30,274 bases of DNA from Nemertoderma westbladi (lineage: Eukaryota > Xenacoelomorpha > Nemertodermatida > Nemertodermatidae): NCBI GenBank assembly GCA_032718475.1, contig JAUCBJ010008607.1:1-30274 (forward strand). Reading direction: 5' to 3'. Below are positions 8,839 to 17,612 of the stretch, piece after piece. A program made the position numbers and the translations under genes. Position 1 is the first letter of the stretch, and each line of letters starts with the position of its first letter. A model generated the notes under the pieces. The model was given only the letters and a program-made list of their open reading frames with translations, had not been told where the DNA came from and did no database searches.

Positions 8839-9524
8839 TTTATTAACTCCAGAAAGACCAAAATTTTGACAGTTAACTTTGAAAGTTCTCAGCAAGTCTC
8901 TGATCGGATGAGCATAAGCTCAAAGGATGGTATGCTTGAGCATGTGGACGACTTCTGTTACCTGGGATCATGGATACGGAAGTCAGGTGAGGACCTTCGA
9001 ATACGTAAGGGAAAGGCGTGGGCAGCCTTGAATAGGCTTTCCAGGATTTGGAAGTCACCGAGAATTAATCGGAAACTTAAGGTCCGATTATTTAGAGCAG
9101 CTGTAGTTCCAGTACTCCTCTACGGGAGTCCATGCTGGGCTCTAACTGCTGAGGACACCAAATCTCTGGATGGCACATTCACAAGAATGCTATGCCGGGT
9201 TCGTTGTGTCAAGTACAATGATACATCTCCAACCAGACACTATATAACACTGGAGGTGTCTCATTGGTTCCCCCAAGCTTGACACTAGAACAAAATCGCC
9301 TCCGCTTTGCAGGACATTGCTTCCGCCGTGAGTACCAGCCATTGCATAATCTTGTACTTTGGCAGCCTCATGGAGTGAATAAGCATGGTGGGCAGCCCAT
9401 GACTTTCTTGAGACGCATCTTAAAGGACACTGGCCTTGAAGATGCAGATGATCTAGCAAATGTCATGGGTGATAAGGAATTGTGGCGGTGCAATTTTGTC
9501 GATAAGCCGGCACAGCATTCTTAA
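8839..9524 (+). pseudogene. C-terminal reverse transcriptase fragment of an RTE-like LINE
   Basis: The first frame (8839-9282) reads NSRKTKILTVNF, then CYLGSWI, LSRIWKSPRINRKLKVRLF and VPVLLYGSPCW, the conserved thumb/connection block of APE-type LINE reverse transcriptases, typical of RTE-like and related families. Near 9245-9270 the homologous reading moves to another frame. That frame ends at 9524 with RLRFAGHCFRR, HGGQPMTFLRRILKDTGL and MGDKELW, the usual C-terminal tail. The catalytic palm (YADD) and endonuclease were never copied. One frameshift shows it is inactive. The clade is assigned by motif style only. Confidence 0.78.
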
Positions 9525-9564
9525 AAATGCAGCTGCAATGCAGCATGCCGATCCTAGTAGTAGT
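8839..9564 (+). mobile_element. 5'-truncated LINE (RT C-terminus and 3' end) inserted in the BEL/Pao element
   Basis: The 726-bp insert is bounded by a perfect 9-bp direct repeat, AATCCCAAC, at 8830-8838 and 9565-9573. It encodes only the end of a non-LTR reverse transcriptase, then a short 3' UTR and a (TAG)n tail (about 9555-9563). A 5' truncation, short target-site duplication and microsatellite tail are the hallmarks of target-primed reverse transcription. The last 58 bp recur at 27604-27663. Confidence 0.9.
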
Positions 9565-10998
9565 AATCCCAACACTACCAAGGAATCCGTCCAGTAGTGT
9601 GTCTCTACTATACTTGGTATCGTGTCCACCAAGTATGCTGTCGCTCTTACTCCTAATCTCGGAGCCGTTAGCTCGAGTTTCGGCACTGATGCTGAATCTG
9701 GTGGCATTGACCTCGCTTTACTAAACGCAAGCCTGGGCTTATGAGTCCCCTTCTGCTGTACCAAATAAAGTGCCACTCCAAATGCTTCCAAGGATGCATC
9801 AGAAAACATATGTAGTTCTAAATTGGTCATGTCCCCGTCCGGGAAGTATACACGTGGCATAATATATGTCCCCATCTCTTCGGGGCTCCCTGTCCATTTC
9901 TCCCATTGTCTGCTTATCTCTGGGACCTCCGCGTCCCAGTCGTCTTTCAACTTATGGACCTTCTTTAATATTTGTTTCCCCGTGACTAACAGCGGGGATG
10001 CTAGACCTAGGGGATCGTAAATCCTCGCTATGTATGATGCATAGCCTCGTTTAGTATGGATCCCGGCACCCACCTGACTTAGTTGATACTCCAACTCGTC
10101 TGTCTCCCGGTCCCATATGATCCCTAGTGCCTTCTGATGCGATTCTTTCCTCTTATCCGCCATAATCTGCCCCTTTACCATCGTAGGATTATCCATCTTC
10201 GCCTCCGGTTGCTTCATAAATTCATTAGAGTTGGACTGGAATTTTGTGAGGTTGAATTCTGATCCATTCAGGATGTTGCGAACTTCGCGCCCTACATCGA
10301 GTATCTTTTCAAAGGAGTTTCCAGAGCCCATCGCATCGTCCACATAGAATCCGCGTCTAATGATGTCGATCGCCTTCCCACTGTATTCCCCCTCTTTGCC
10401 CTTCGCCATGTCTCTTACAGCTGTAGTCATAGTAAACAATGACGACTTGGCCCCCATGTTCTGCACTAACATCTTGTACATCGGTATCTCCGAGGGTTCT
10501 TCGTTGCCGTTGTACCACAGAAAGTGCTGACTATCGCTGTCTTCCTCCGTCACTCGCACTTGATTGAACATGCCCTCTATATCGCACGTGAAGGCGTGTT
10601 TTCCACTTCTAAATCTTAACAGGACCTCTATCCCCGAATTGTAGATATTGGGGCCTTCCAGCAAGTAGTAATTCAGGCTCATTGCCTGGCTAATTGCTGT
10701 TAGTCTTGGCAGATGCGTCGACCACCATTCTTAACTTGCCCTTCTTAGGGTCCAAAGCCACATAGAGTGGCAAATAGTAGGTCCTATCAGTGTTTGGTTC
10801 ATTGACTGGTAGTTCCACAGCCCATCCTCTATCCATGTACTTCTTGATTGTTTTGTGGATGTATTCATTCTTTTCGGGGCTCCGCCTACGCGTTTGCTTT
10901 AATTTTCGAAGCCACGTCAAGACCATCCTATTGTTGTCTGGCAGTGGCACCTTCGGTTGCTTCCATACCATCCCTATGGTATATCGCCCCCCTCGCAT
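9565..10998 (-). pseudogene. BEL/Pao reverse transcriptase and N-terminal RNase H, broken
   Basis: Residues from 10998 downward give the RT N-terminus (GGRYTIGMVWKQPKVPLP, then LRMVVDASAKT). An in-frame TAG and a one-base shift at about 10685-10700 separate this from the rest of the RT (10682 down), which begins SLNYYLLEGP. Catalytic residues are visible: motif A FTCDIEGMF with the Asp at residue 34 of the second part, and FYVDD with Asp115-Asp116. RNase H follows (HMFSDASLEAFGVALY, KLELTA, YWTDS). At 9565 the frame is cut by the LINE at the target site AATCCCAAC. RT copies the element RNA and RNase H removes it. The family assignment rests on the YVDD box and the SLN-LL-GP junction typical of BEL/Pao. 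Confidence 0.9.
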
Positions 10999-11524
10999 TT
11001 CATACAGTTCCTGACGCTCTCCTGCACCTGTTTGTCCTCCACTGAGGTTCCCACCCCGGTCTCCTTCAACCCCTCGAAGTCCTGCCGTAGCAGTCTCTTG
11101 AATTGCTCCTCCGCTCCCCGTCCTCCATTTCCCTCATTGTTCCCGCGAACATGCACCCTGAGGATTCGGACATGCTAAACGGGATTCTGGTCTTAATTGG
11201 GCCACTGAGCGTCCATCCGAATGGCGTGAGAATCGCCACCGGGTCTCGCTCCCTTTCCTCGCCGAAGACGGTCTGTAGTCTCTCGTGGGCTGTCGGACAG
11301 TCCATGCCGACTATGAGAGATACTTTCGGGACATCCAGTTCGGGCACGGAGAATTCGATATTATCCAGGTACTGGTATTCCTCGACCTCGATCTTTATGC
11401 GTCGCCTGGCGTTAATATTGATTGTTTCTATTATCTGAATGGGTTCGATGGTAACCCCATAATCGCACCCTGGTGTTATCGCTGCTATCTCGCATCGTCC
11501 CGTCCTCATTCTCATGACCTCATC
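10974..11524 (-). pseudogene. BEL/Pao protease C-terminal half and linker to RT, frameshifted
   Basis: It continues the DUF1758 protease in the same frame past the TAG: VPKVSLIVGMDCPTAH matches the family's second Leu-Ile-Gly motif, followed by LTPFGWTLSGPI, the usual end of the domain. A frameshift near 11110-11150 moves the homologous reading into another frame that encodes the linker (EEQFKRLLRQDFEGL and a VEDKQVQESVRN helix) preceding the RT. A further shift near 10985-11000 leads into the GGRYTIGMVWK segment. Confidence 0.72.
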
Positions 11525-11999
11525 CTAACTGGAAATTGTGGTTACTGACATCTTGCTTGGCTTCGTCCGTAACCCTATCTTTACGGCCACCCAACTCTCC
11601 GCTAGTGTGAACGCTGCTCTGCTATCGACCAGCATTAGCATCGTAACCGATAGCTCGTTCTCCCCTTTTATTCTCACTGGTACCACTCCAAGTAGTACCG
11701 TTCCCCTCTTCTTTGCTCCAATGGTGCTTGTTGCCATTGTCTGGCCCCCAGTCCCATCAGTCTTGTCATATTTTACCGGCGGTTCCTGGCACTCATCCTT
11801 CCTGTGTCCTCCTACCGCGCATCAATGACATAGTCCATTCTTACCTGTGTAGGCTACCTGATCTTGTTTAAGCAACGCCTGCCAGTGTTTACAGTTGATT
11901 GTCTTATGTGTACCGAACCTATGTAATTGGCATTTGTATTGGGGGTTGTAGCATTCCTTGTATAGCGCTTCACATATTGCGCTTAGATTCATATCTAGC
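11525..11999 (-). pseudogene. BEL/Pao gag zinc knuckle and N-terminal protease segment, broken
   Basis: The frame beginning near 11990 encodes a Cys/His-rich stretch (EALYKECYNPQYKC) and then a CCHC knuckle whose second residue pair is interrupted by an in-frame TGA at 11824-11822: Cys-His-stop-Cys, then GGH and DEC. After the knuckle, the frame enters the retropepsin-like DUF1758 region. The expected Asp-Ser/Thr-Gly active site reads LVDSRAA, so the conserved Gly is replaced by Arg and the protease should be inactive even without the stops. The segment ends at an in-frame TAG (11527-11525), with the protein frame continuing directly afterwards. Confidence 0.75.
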
Positions 12000-12038
12000 G
12001 GTTTAGTGTTTGGTTACTTGGACTTGGCCTGCTGGGGG

Positions 12039-12290
12039 TATGTATGCATACCGTAGTAGAAGGGTACACAGTACTGTAGAACCTGTGGGCACTGAGGGCG
12101 CCACGTGAGGAATTGTGGGGTATGCACGCATACCATAGTAGAAGGGTACACAGTACCGTAGAATTTGTGGGCACTGAGGGCGCCATGTGAGGAATTGGGG
12201 GGGGGGGGGGTATGTATGCATGCCGTAGTAGGAGGGTACACAGTACCGTAGGATTTGTGGGCACTGAGGGCGCCACGGAGGGAAGAGGGG
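12039..12290. repeat. Minisatellite, three 82-90-bp units
   Basis: Units start at 12039, 12121 and 12211 and share TACACAGTAC, a CGTAG motif and TGTGGGCACTGAGGGCGCCA. The length difference is largely due to a 14-G tract at 12197-12210 between units 2 and 3. Reading frames across the array are artefacts of the repeat. Confidence 0.9.
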
Positions 12291-12805
12291 GGCACGTGGG
12301 CACAGTAGGATAGACCGTGTAGGCCACACAAAATAGACTACTGTACCGCACAGCCCGTAGTGCAGATATAGGCTATTGTTACAGAGCCAGAAAGCTGTCT
12401 GGTAGGAAGCTAGCGCAGCAATAAGAAAATTATAGCTAGTCATCTCTGTATACAAGTAGAGGGGTTACTTAAGTAAGTAACCCGGCCACAGATATTAATA
12501 GCAGACAAAGGGGGGGATATAAATAATAACAAAAATTAAAAAATTATTAACAAATTATAGCAACTGGGGGGGGGGGGGGGGGGGGGGGAGGAAATTCTGG
12601 AATTATAATTAAAGAAACGGACAAAAATTATAAATTAAGGGAAATTCACATTTAGGGGGATATATTTGTACAAATATACCGGAAAAACGTAACGTAGGAC
12701 GTAGGCCATCACTGAACGAAACTGTTAACACCCTGTTTAACGACCCTCACTTAAACTGAGCGTTTGTAAGGCCCCACCAGTTAGGTGAGAGCGGGAAAGT
12801 TCGTG
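12291..12805. other. Gene-free segment with hairpin and 23-G tract, leader of the gag element
   Basis: No gene is seen. A perfect 10-bp inverted repeat with a 2-bp centre lies at 12462-12483 (arm GGGTTACTTA). A 23-base G tract lies at 12566-12588. The last about 150 bp lead into the gag ATG at 12806. No copy of the LTR found at 20954 could be seen here, so the 5' LTR of the gag element is absent or unrecognisable. Confidence 0.5.
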
Positions 12806-12909
12806 ATGGCGGATAAGTTAGTAAAGGGGAGAAAGTCGGAGAAGACTGGGAAGGAGTTACTAGTGGACTTCACGCAGAGGCATCCGGAGGAGAAGACGAA
12901 GAGATACTA
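12806..12909 (+). pseudogene. Gag N-terminus, part 1 (interrupted at codon 35)
   Basis: The ATG at 12806 opens a Lys-rich frame beginning MADKLVKGRKSEK. After Tyr-Tyr at residues 34-35, the frame runs into the TA-flanked transposon at 12910 and soon reaches a stop inside it. The interrupted codon is completed on the far side at 14379-14381 in the same frame, showing that this is the beginning of the gag reading found further right. Confidence 0.7.
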
Positions 12910-14378
12910 CAGTACCGTTTTCAAATAACGTCGTATTGGTTCCTAATAGGATCCTATTAGGATCCAAGTCACTGATTCACTACTATTGGAGTTAGGATTT
13001 AATTGGAAATGAAATTTAGCCCAAATTCCAGACTTGGAGGCACTTAGGATTTGACTTGGATTTCATTAGGAATTTACTTGGAAATCGGCGCTTACTTTGA
13101 TGTCTAGAAGGTGGACTGACTCAGACTATGCTTGTGCTGGTCCACTTCTTCTCTATCCTGTCAATCATTAAGTTGTATAGAATGGACTAGACTCAGCCTA
13201 AAGTATGCATAGTGTTCAGTTCATTACATTGAGGTATGGTTGTCGATGGAAATCTTCCATCGACAACCATACCTCAATGTAACCTACTACCTTGTACCTT
13301 ACTGTGTACCTTGTATTGTCAGCCTCTGACGTAAATAATATTTAAAATATAAACTCTAATAGATGAAATCCGCACACATCCGCACATAGTTAACGTCCGT
13401 GGGCTGCTGGTGGGCTCTGGAATAATTTAAAATCGTATTGAACTTACAAATAAATGCAGGATCACACACTGTATTTATTACTATTGAACATATTTAGAGT
13501 AATAAAGAGTTTGTGTTTGTGTAATGTTTGTGTAATTATTAATAGAATAAATATTAGTTTATTTTCATTTATTAGTTTAATTAATAATTAGACAGGGGCT
13601 AAAACTGGGCGACTAAATAAATGTATGTAATATTGAATGCTATATTTGCTACACCCACAAAGCACATTACACTCTCCAAGCAGATTCCGCAACATGTCAC
13701 AATCCGTATCGCTACCACTACGAAAAATAAATGACATAACATCCTACAGGAATTAACAGACCCTTATGAGTTTAGTGGCAGTTTGTAACAAACTTATCCT
13801 CTTGGCATATTGATATTGATATTAATTATAAATTATATTTATTATGTAAAATCGCCAGATCTAAAAAGTTCGCACAATAATTTAAATAATTTATAAATTA
13901 TATATATATAAATTTATAAATAATTTATTAAAAGTTTGACGTCCGAATATAATCAGATTACGCTTTAGCAGCCCAACTACTTGTTGAGGCTCACTCGACT
14001 CAACGTGTTGGCGGGCCTATTTTACACAAGCGGCGTTACCTTTACCATATGGTAGTTAATTTGTCCAGATGTTGAGTTACAGCCAGTAGTGTGTGCTTTG
14101 CATATTTAACATTTAGCCTATGGGGAGTATCGTTGTTGTAAGATAGGTCAGGGGAAGGGAAATACAACTCAACCACTAGACAAAGCGGCTCTCTTTACTA
14201 CATTCAGCTATCCCAGGAGGTTGATTGACAGACACTTCTAAGCTTTGATATTTAGCCGCTCTAGGTAGACTTGCATTAGGCAAATTCCAAGTGATTTCAT
14301 AAAGGTTATTTATTTCCTATTAGGTTCCTATTAGGATCCTATTAGGATCCAATAGGACGTTATTTGAAAGCGTTACTG
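12910..14378. mobile_element. 1.47-kb non-autonomous DNA transposon (TA target site, Tc1/mariner- or pogo-like ends)
   Basis: The ends are inverted repeats starting CAGTA: the left reads CAGTACCGTTTTCAAATAACG and the right, on the minus strand, CAGTAACGCTTTCAAATAAC. Each is followed inward by repeats of the ten-base GGATCCTAATA type. TA dinucleotides flank both ends (12908-12909 and 14379-14380), the target duplication of the IS630-Tc1-mariner superfamily. The interior has no transposase frame. It holds a near-perfect hairpin at 13224-13282, A+T-rich palindromic sequence around 13880-13930, and scattered GGATTT-type subterminal motifs. Removing it leaves the interrupted gag codon in frame. 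Confidence 0.82.
13224..13282. repeat. Perfect 28-bp inverted repeat with 3-nt loop
   Basis: Arms 13224-13251 and 13255-13282 are perfectly complementary around the loop ATC. The arm contains GAGGTATGGTTGTCGATGG. It lies inside the TA-flanked transposon and would form a strong hairpin in either strand or in RNA. Confidence 0.95.
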
Positions 14379-14436
14379 TACAAACTACTGCCGAAGGGTC
14401 ACAGGGGGCATGCGCTACAGGATTTTTTACAATTTA
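14379..14436 (+). pseudogene. Gag N-terminus, part 2 (between the two insertions)
   Basis: A 58-bp island of gag in the same frame as part 1: Tyr completed by TA plus C at 14381, then KLLPKGHRGHALQDFLQF. It ends at the 7-bp target site CAATTTA (14430-14436) of the downstream LINE. Part 3 continues in the same frame at 17937. Confidence 0.7.
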
Positions 14437-14522
14437 ATAGTACAATACAACAAAACTCGACTTTAAATGGAATCTCGTTAATCAACTGTATAATTGGTAA
14501 CTATACATTTACATTTTACATT

Positions 14523-17500
14523 ATGGTATACACCATAATTTCACTGTTATATGACATTTATATACCTAAGTTTATCAGTATATTATATAAATATATTATG
14601 TGTTTAATAATCTGTTTGTGCAGGAGTGTGAGCACAGCATTAGCAGTGCCCATCGTATGCGGATGTTTGGTTATGTGGGTTGGCGCCAGCGATATGCCCG
14701 TTCTGCTTTGCCTGGTGTGTTATAGGTTATCACTTAGCTCTACGATTATTGCAATGTTTGTACGTATTATTAATTTCGTGTATATTTTCCAAGCTATTTT
14801 GTTTGGCTCTACCAATTGCAGCACAAAATTAAAATCCTTTAAATCCCAAAAATACAAAACAAAATCATGCAAACGTTTTCCACTAAAATCATGCAAAAAA
14901 AAATCAAAAATTAAATCAATAAAACCAATATTTACTGTTTACTTGACTTTTACAACGTATTATTTTTCTTTAATTCTCTCATCAATATTATATAAATCTA
15001 AATTAAATTTAACACATATTCTAAGTCCCTCCACAGCGCTTCTCGTATATGCTCCTCTCATCCCCCTCTGTTTATACCTTATTACACTAATAGTATATAC
15101 AAATCAATCAAAAAACAATAATTACATCTACAAATATCATGAAAATAAAAATTACAAGCATAACACAATATTAATAACAAGAATAATATTATGTACAATT
15201 ATATGGTACCCGGGAGCAGTGAGCAATCCACTCTATAGCAACATAATAATGCCTATTACACCAAATATATTCATGAACTACAGCGCTCATAATTACAAAT
15301 TATACATTACGTCAATTTTTTCATTACTCTGCCATTGTTTCTATATTTACATTTCATCTGGTATTGACTTAATATTAATAATAGCACTAACAATCTCAGC
15401 CGTACAGTATCGTGCAGGTGACATTCATAGGAACCCTGGACCGCAACAACAACAACGTCATTCTCCTCCAGTCAAACATTCTAACCAATCAAATCTAACA
15501 GACGTAAGGGAATACATATTAAACAACCAAAACAAACTTATTTTTGTCCAGATTAATGTTCGCAGTCTTGTTAGTCACTTTTCGGAATTGAAGGAAATTA
15601 TGCATGGTATCGATAAGAATGTAGTTATTGGCATAACCGAGTCTTGGTTAAAAAAAAATATTTCCACAAAGTCAATTCGTTTACCAGGTTTTGATGTGTA
15701 TAGGCAGGACCGAAAACGCCGTAAGGGGGGAGGAGTTGTCCTATACGTTCCAACCAATATGAAATCTAAAGTACAAACGCACGTTATAAAACCAAACCTA
15801 AATGTTCCACATGAGTCGTTATGGGTAGAGCTTGATAGCGAAGTTATTGTTGGTGTAGCATATAACAACTGCAAAAAGACAGCACCAGTATTTCTTGTTA
15901 ATTTCGCGGAGGAGATTGAGAATGCTATGAACAGTAATCGGGATAAAATAATAATCATGGGAGACTTTAATATTGACTTAATTGACCGCGACACTAATAC
16001 TGATAAGTTAGATACATTAATTTCACTATGTAATCTAGTTATACCTGATAGAACACAGCCCACTAGGTACAGTAAAACTAGGTTACCACCTAGAATAATT
16101 AAACTACTTTCACCAAAAATCGTATTCCCATTAACTCATATAATAAATAAATCAATCACCCAATCGATATTCCCTCACAAGTTAAAATTCGCTGAAATTA
16201 CACCTGTGTACAAAAAAGGTGACATCAATGACCCAGAAAATTATAGACCTATTTCAGTTACATCGACTCTAGATAAAATATTCGAAAAGGTACTCTATAT
16301 ACAAATAATACAATATTTAAATAAATACAGTCTAATAAAAGCGACACAGTTTGGCTTTCGTAAATCATATTCAACCAGAGACGCAATAATATATGCCACC
16401 GACACATGGCGCAGTGTACTTAACAATGGTGATACAGTAGCAATAGGGGCGCTGGATATCAGCAAGGCATTTAATTCATTGAACCACTCCATACTTCTAA
16501 ATAAATTACAAGAATTTAACTTCCACAGTACTGCAATTAATATGATAAGTAGCTTTCTTTTTCCTCGGTTCCAACGGGTTAAGGTTAATGGAACCACATC
16601 CACATGGGAAGCAATACCACAGGGAATTCCACAAGGTACGCTCTTAGGGCCAATTATCTTTCTCATGTACGTAAATTCACTAGTATCTACTACCGACCTC
16701 AATATAGTACAATATGCCGACGACACATTAATCTACTGCGGACATAAAAATCCCCAACAAGCAGTTAACTTACTATCTCAACATATAAATAAATTAGAAA
16801 ATATTTTTTCATCATTGCATTTAAGTTTAAATAACAAAAAAACAGAATTTATGTTATTATCACCACATTCAAGATTACCGGAAACTGATAAAATTAACCT
16901 AGAATTAGCAAAAAATCCAAAAATAGTAATAAAACAATCAGAATATATAAAATATCTTGGTGTATTCATCGACAATCGATTGGAATGGGGGGAGCATATA
17001 CGAACATTGTCAAATAAAATGACCCAGGCAATCTCAGGCCTAAGGCAAATCAAGGGACAATTAACAACCAAAACAAAACTAAATATTTACAAATCTACAG
17101 TTTTACCACACCATAATTATTGTTGCGAACTATTAATAAACTTACATAACAAACACGGGTTCAAAACTATTTTATACAACCTCGAGAAAATTCAAAATTA
17201 CGGTTTAAGAATAGTGCACAGTAAAGGGATTAGAGATCTAACTGGCACAGAATTACGCTCACTGTCAAAATTACCTACGTTACATGCGCTACGGGAATAT
17301 TATGCCATGAAATTTTTCTACCAATACATACATAACCTCAGTACCCCATTCACAAGCCTCAGCTTACCATTTATAGCAAATCATCATAAGAATAGTTTTA
17401 GCCCTAGTCAACGGTTACTAAATCCTAGAACAAATATTATAATAATCCCCAAAACAAAAAATAACATCGGATTTAATTGTGTCATAATTAGTATGGCACG

Positions 17501-17612
17501 TATTTGGAACCTTATGAATTGCAAATTCCGTAAAATACTCGATTTCAAGACGTATAATAATTTAATTAAAAAATACTATTACTCGAAATTCGAAAGAGAC
17601 GCAATCACATAA
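14523..17612 (+). CDS. CR1-like LINE polyprotein: hydrophobic N-terminus, 2A-like motif, truncated APE endonuclease, reverse transcriptase
   Basis: The first in-frame ATG after the insertion boundary is at 14523, giving 1029 codons without a stop. The open frame upstream is gag and transposon sequence, not LINE. Order: several hydrophobic segments (about residues 1-110 and 145-290); AGDIHRNPGP (298-307), a 2A-like motif; APE endonuclease with QINVRSL (343-349), ITESWL and GDFN (480-483); then RT with ITPVYKKGD (from 559), NYRPIS, LDISKAF (catalytic Asp645), GIPQGTLLGP and YADD (731-734), plus a long C-terminal domain. The enzyme would nick DNA and copy its RNA at the nick. After QPTRYSKT (about 518) the protein jumps straight to the pre-RT region. 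The endonuclease end, including the SDH box, is missing without loss of frame. The clade (CR1/L2-like) is inferred from motif style. Confidence 0.87.
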   Translation: MVYTIISLLYDIYIPKFISILYKYIMCLIICLCRSVSTALAVPIVCGCLVMWVGASDMPVLLCLVCYRLSLSSTIIAMFVRIINFVYIFQAILFGSTNCSTKLKSFKSQKYKTKSCKRFPLKSCKKKSKIKSIKPIFTVYLTFTTYYFSLILSSILYKSKLNLTHILSPSTALLVYAPLIPLCLYLITLIVYTNQSKNNNYIYKYHENKNYKHNTILITRIILCTIIWYPGAVSNPLYSNIIMPITPNIFMNYSAHNYKLYITSIFSLLCHCFYIYISSGIDLILIIALTISAVQYRAGDIHRNPGPQQQQRHSPPVKHSNQSNLTDVREYILNNQNKLIFVQINVRSLVSHFSELKEIMHGIDKNVVIGITESWLKKNISTKSIRLPGFDVYRQDRKRRKGGGVVLYVPTNMKSKVQTHVIKPNLNVPHESLWVELDSEVIVGVAYNNCKKTAPVFLVNFAEEIENAMNSNRDKIIIMGDFNIDLIDRDTNTDKLDTLISLCNLVIPDRTQPTRYSKTRLPPRIIKLLSPKIVFPLTHIINKSITQSIFPHKLKFAEITPVYKKGDINDPENYRPISVTSTLDKIFEKVLYIQIIQYLNKYSLIKATQFGFRKSYSTRDAIIYATDTWRSVLNNGDTVAIGALDISKAFNSLNHSILLNKLQEFNFHSTAINMISSFLFPRFQRVKVNGTTSTWEAIPQGIPQGTLLGPIIFLMYVNSLVSTTDLNIVQYADDTLIYCGHKNPQQAVNLLSQHINKLENIFSSLHLSLNNKKTEFMLLSPHSRLPETDKINLELAKNPKIVIKQSEYIKYLGVFIDNRLEWGEHIRTLSNKMTQAISGLRQIKGQLTTKTKLNIYKSTVLPHHNYCCELLINLHNKHGFKTILYNLEKIQNYGLRIVHSKGIRDLTGTELRSLSKLPTLHALREYYAMKFFYQYIHNLSTPFTSLSLPFIANHHKNSFSPSQRLLNPRTNIIIIPKTKNNIGFNCVIISMARIWNLMNCKFRKILDFKTYNNLIKKYYYSKFERDAIT
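15411..15443 (+). other. 2A-like ribosome-skipping motif (variant)
   Basis: It encodes RAGDIHRNPGP. The 2A consensus is D-x-E-x-N-P-G-P. Here the Glu position is His while Asp, Asn-Pro-Gly and the final Pro are kept. It follows hydrophobic segments and precedes the endonuclease, as in 2A-like motifs reported in APE-type LINEs of multicellular animals. Whether the His variant still skips is unknown. Confidence 0.6.

Larger units (their letters stand above)
8172..12000 (-). mobile_element. Decayed BEL/Pao-type LTR retrotransposon, internal region
   Basis: In minus-strand order, the segment holds a CCHC knuckle, a DUF1758-type aspartic protease, reverse transcriptase, RNase H and the start of the region before the integrase, which is the BEL/Pao pol order. 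At least three in-frame stops (11824-11822, 11527-11525, 8528-8526 region) and at least three frameshifts are visible, so it is dead. The integrase and both LTRs are missing. A LINE fragment (8839-9564) sits inside its RNase H. The left end stops abruptly at about 8172. Confidence 0.88.

Noticed and set aside
12003-12455. Three overlapping ORFs of 105-150 codons
   Set aside because: Produced by translating the 82-90-bp minisatellite in all frames.
13224-13282. MicroRNA gene
   Set aside because: Perfect pairing with a 3-nt loop is unlike a typical pre-miRNA. It could yield small RNAs, but that cannot be claimed from sequence.
14364-14522. N-terminal extension of the LINE ORF
   Set aside because: The first 53 codons are transposon end, gag and untranslated LINE sequence read through by chance. 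The first ATG inside the LINE is at 14523.
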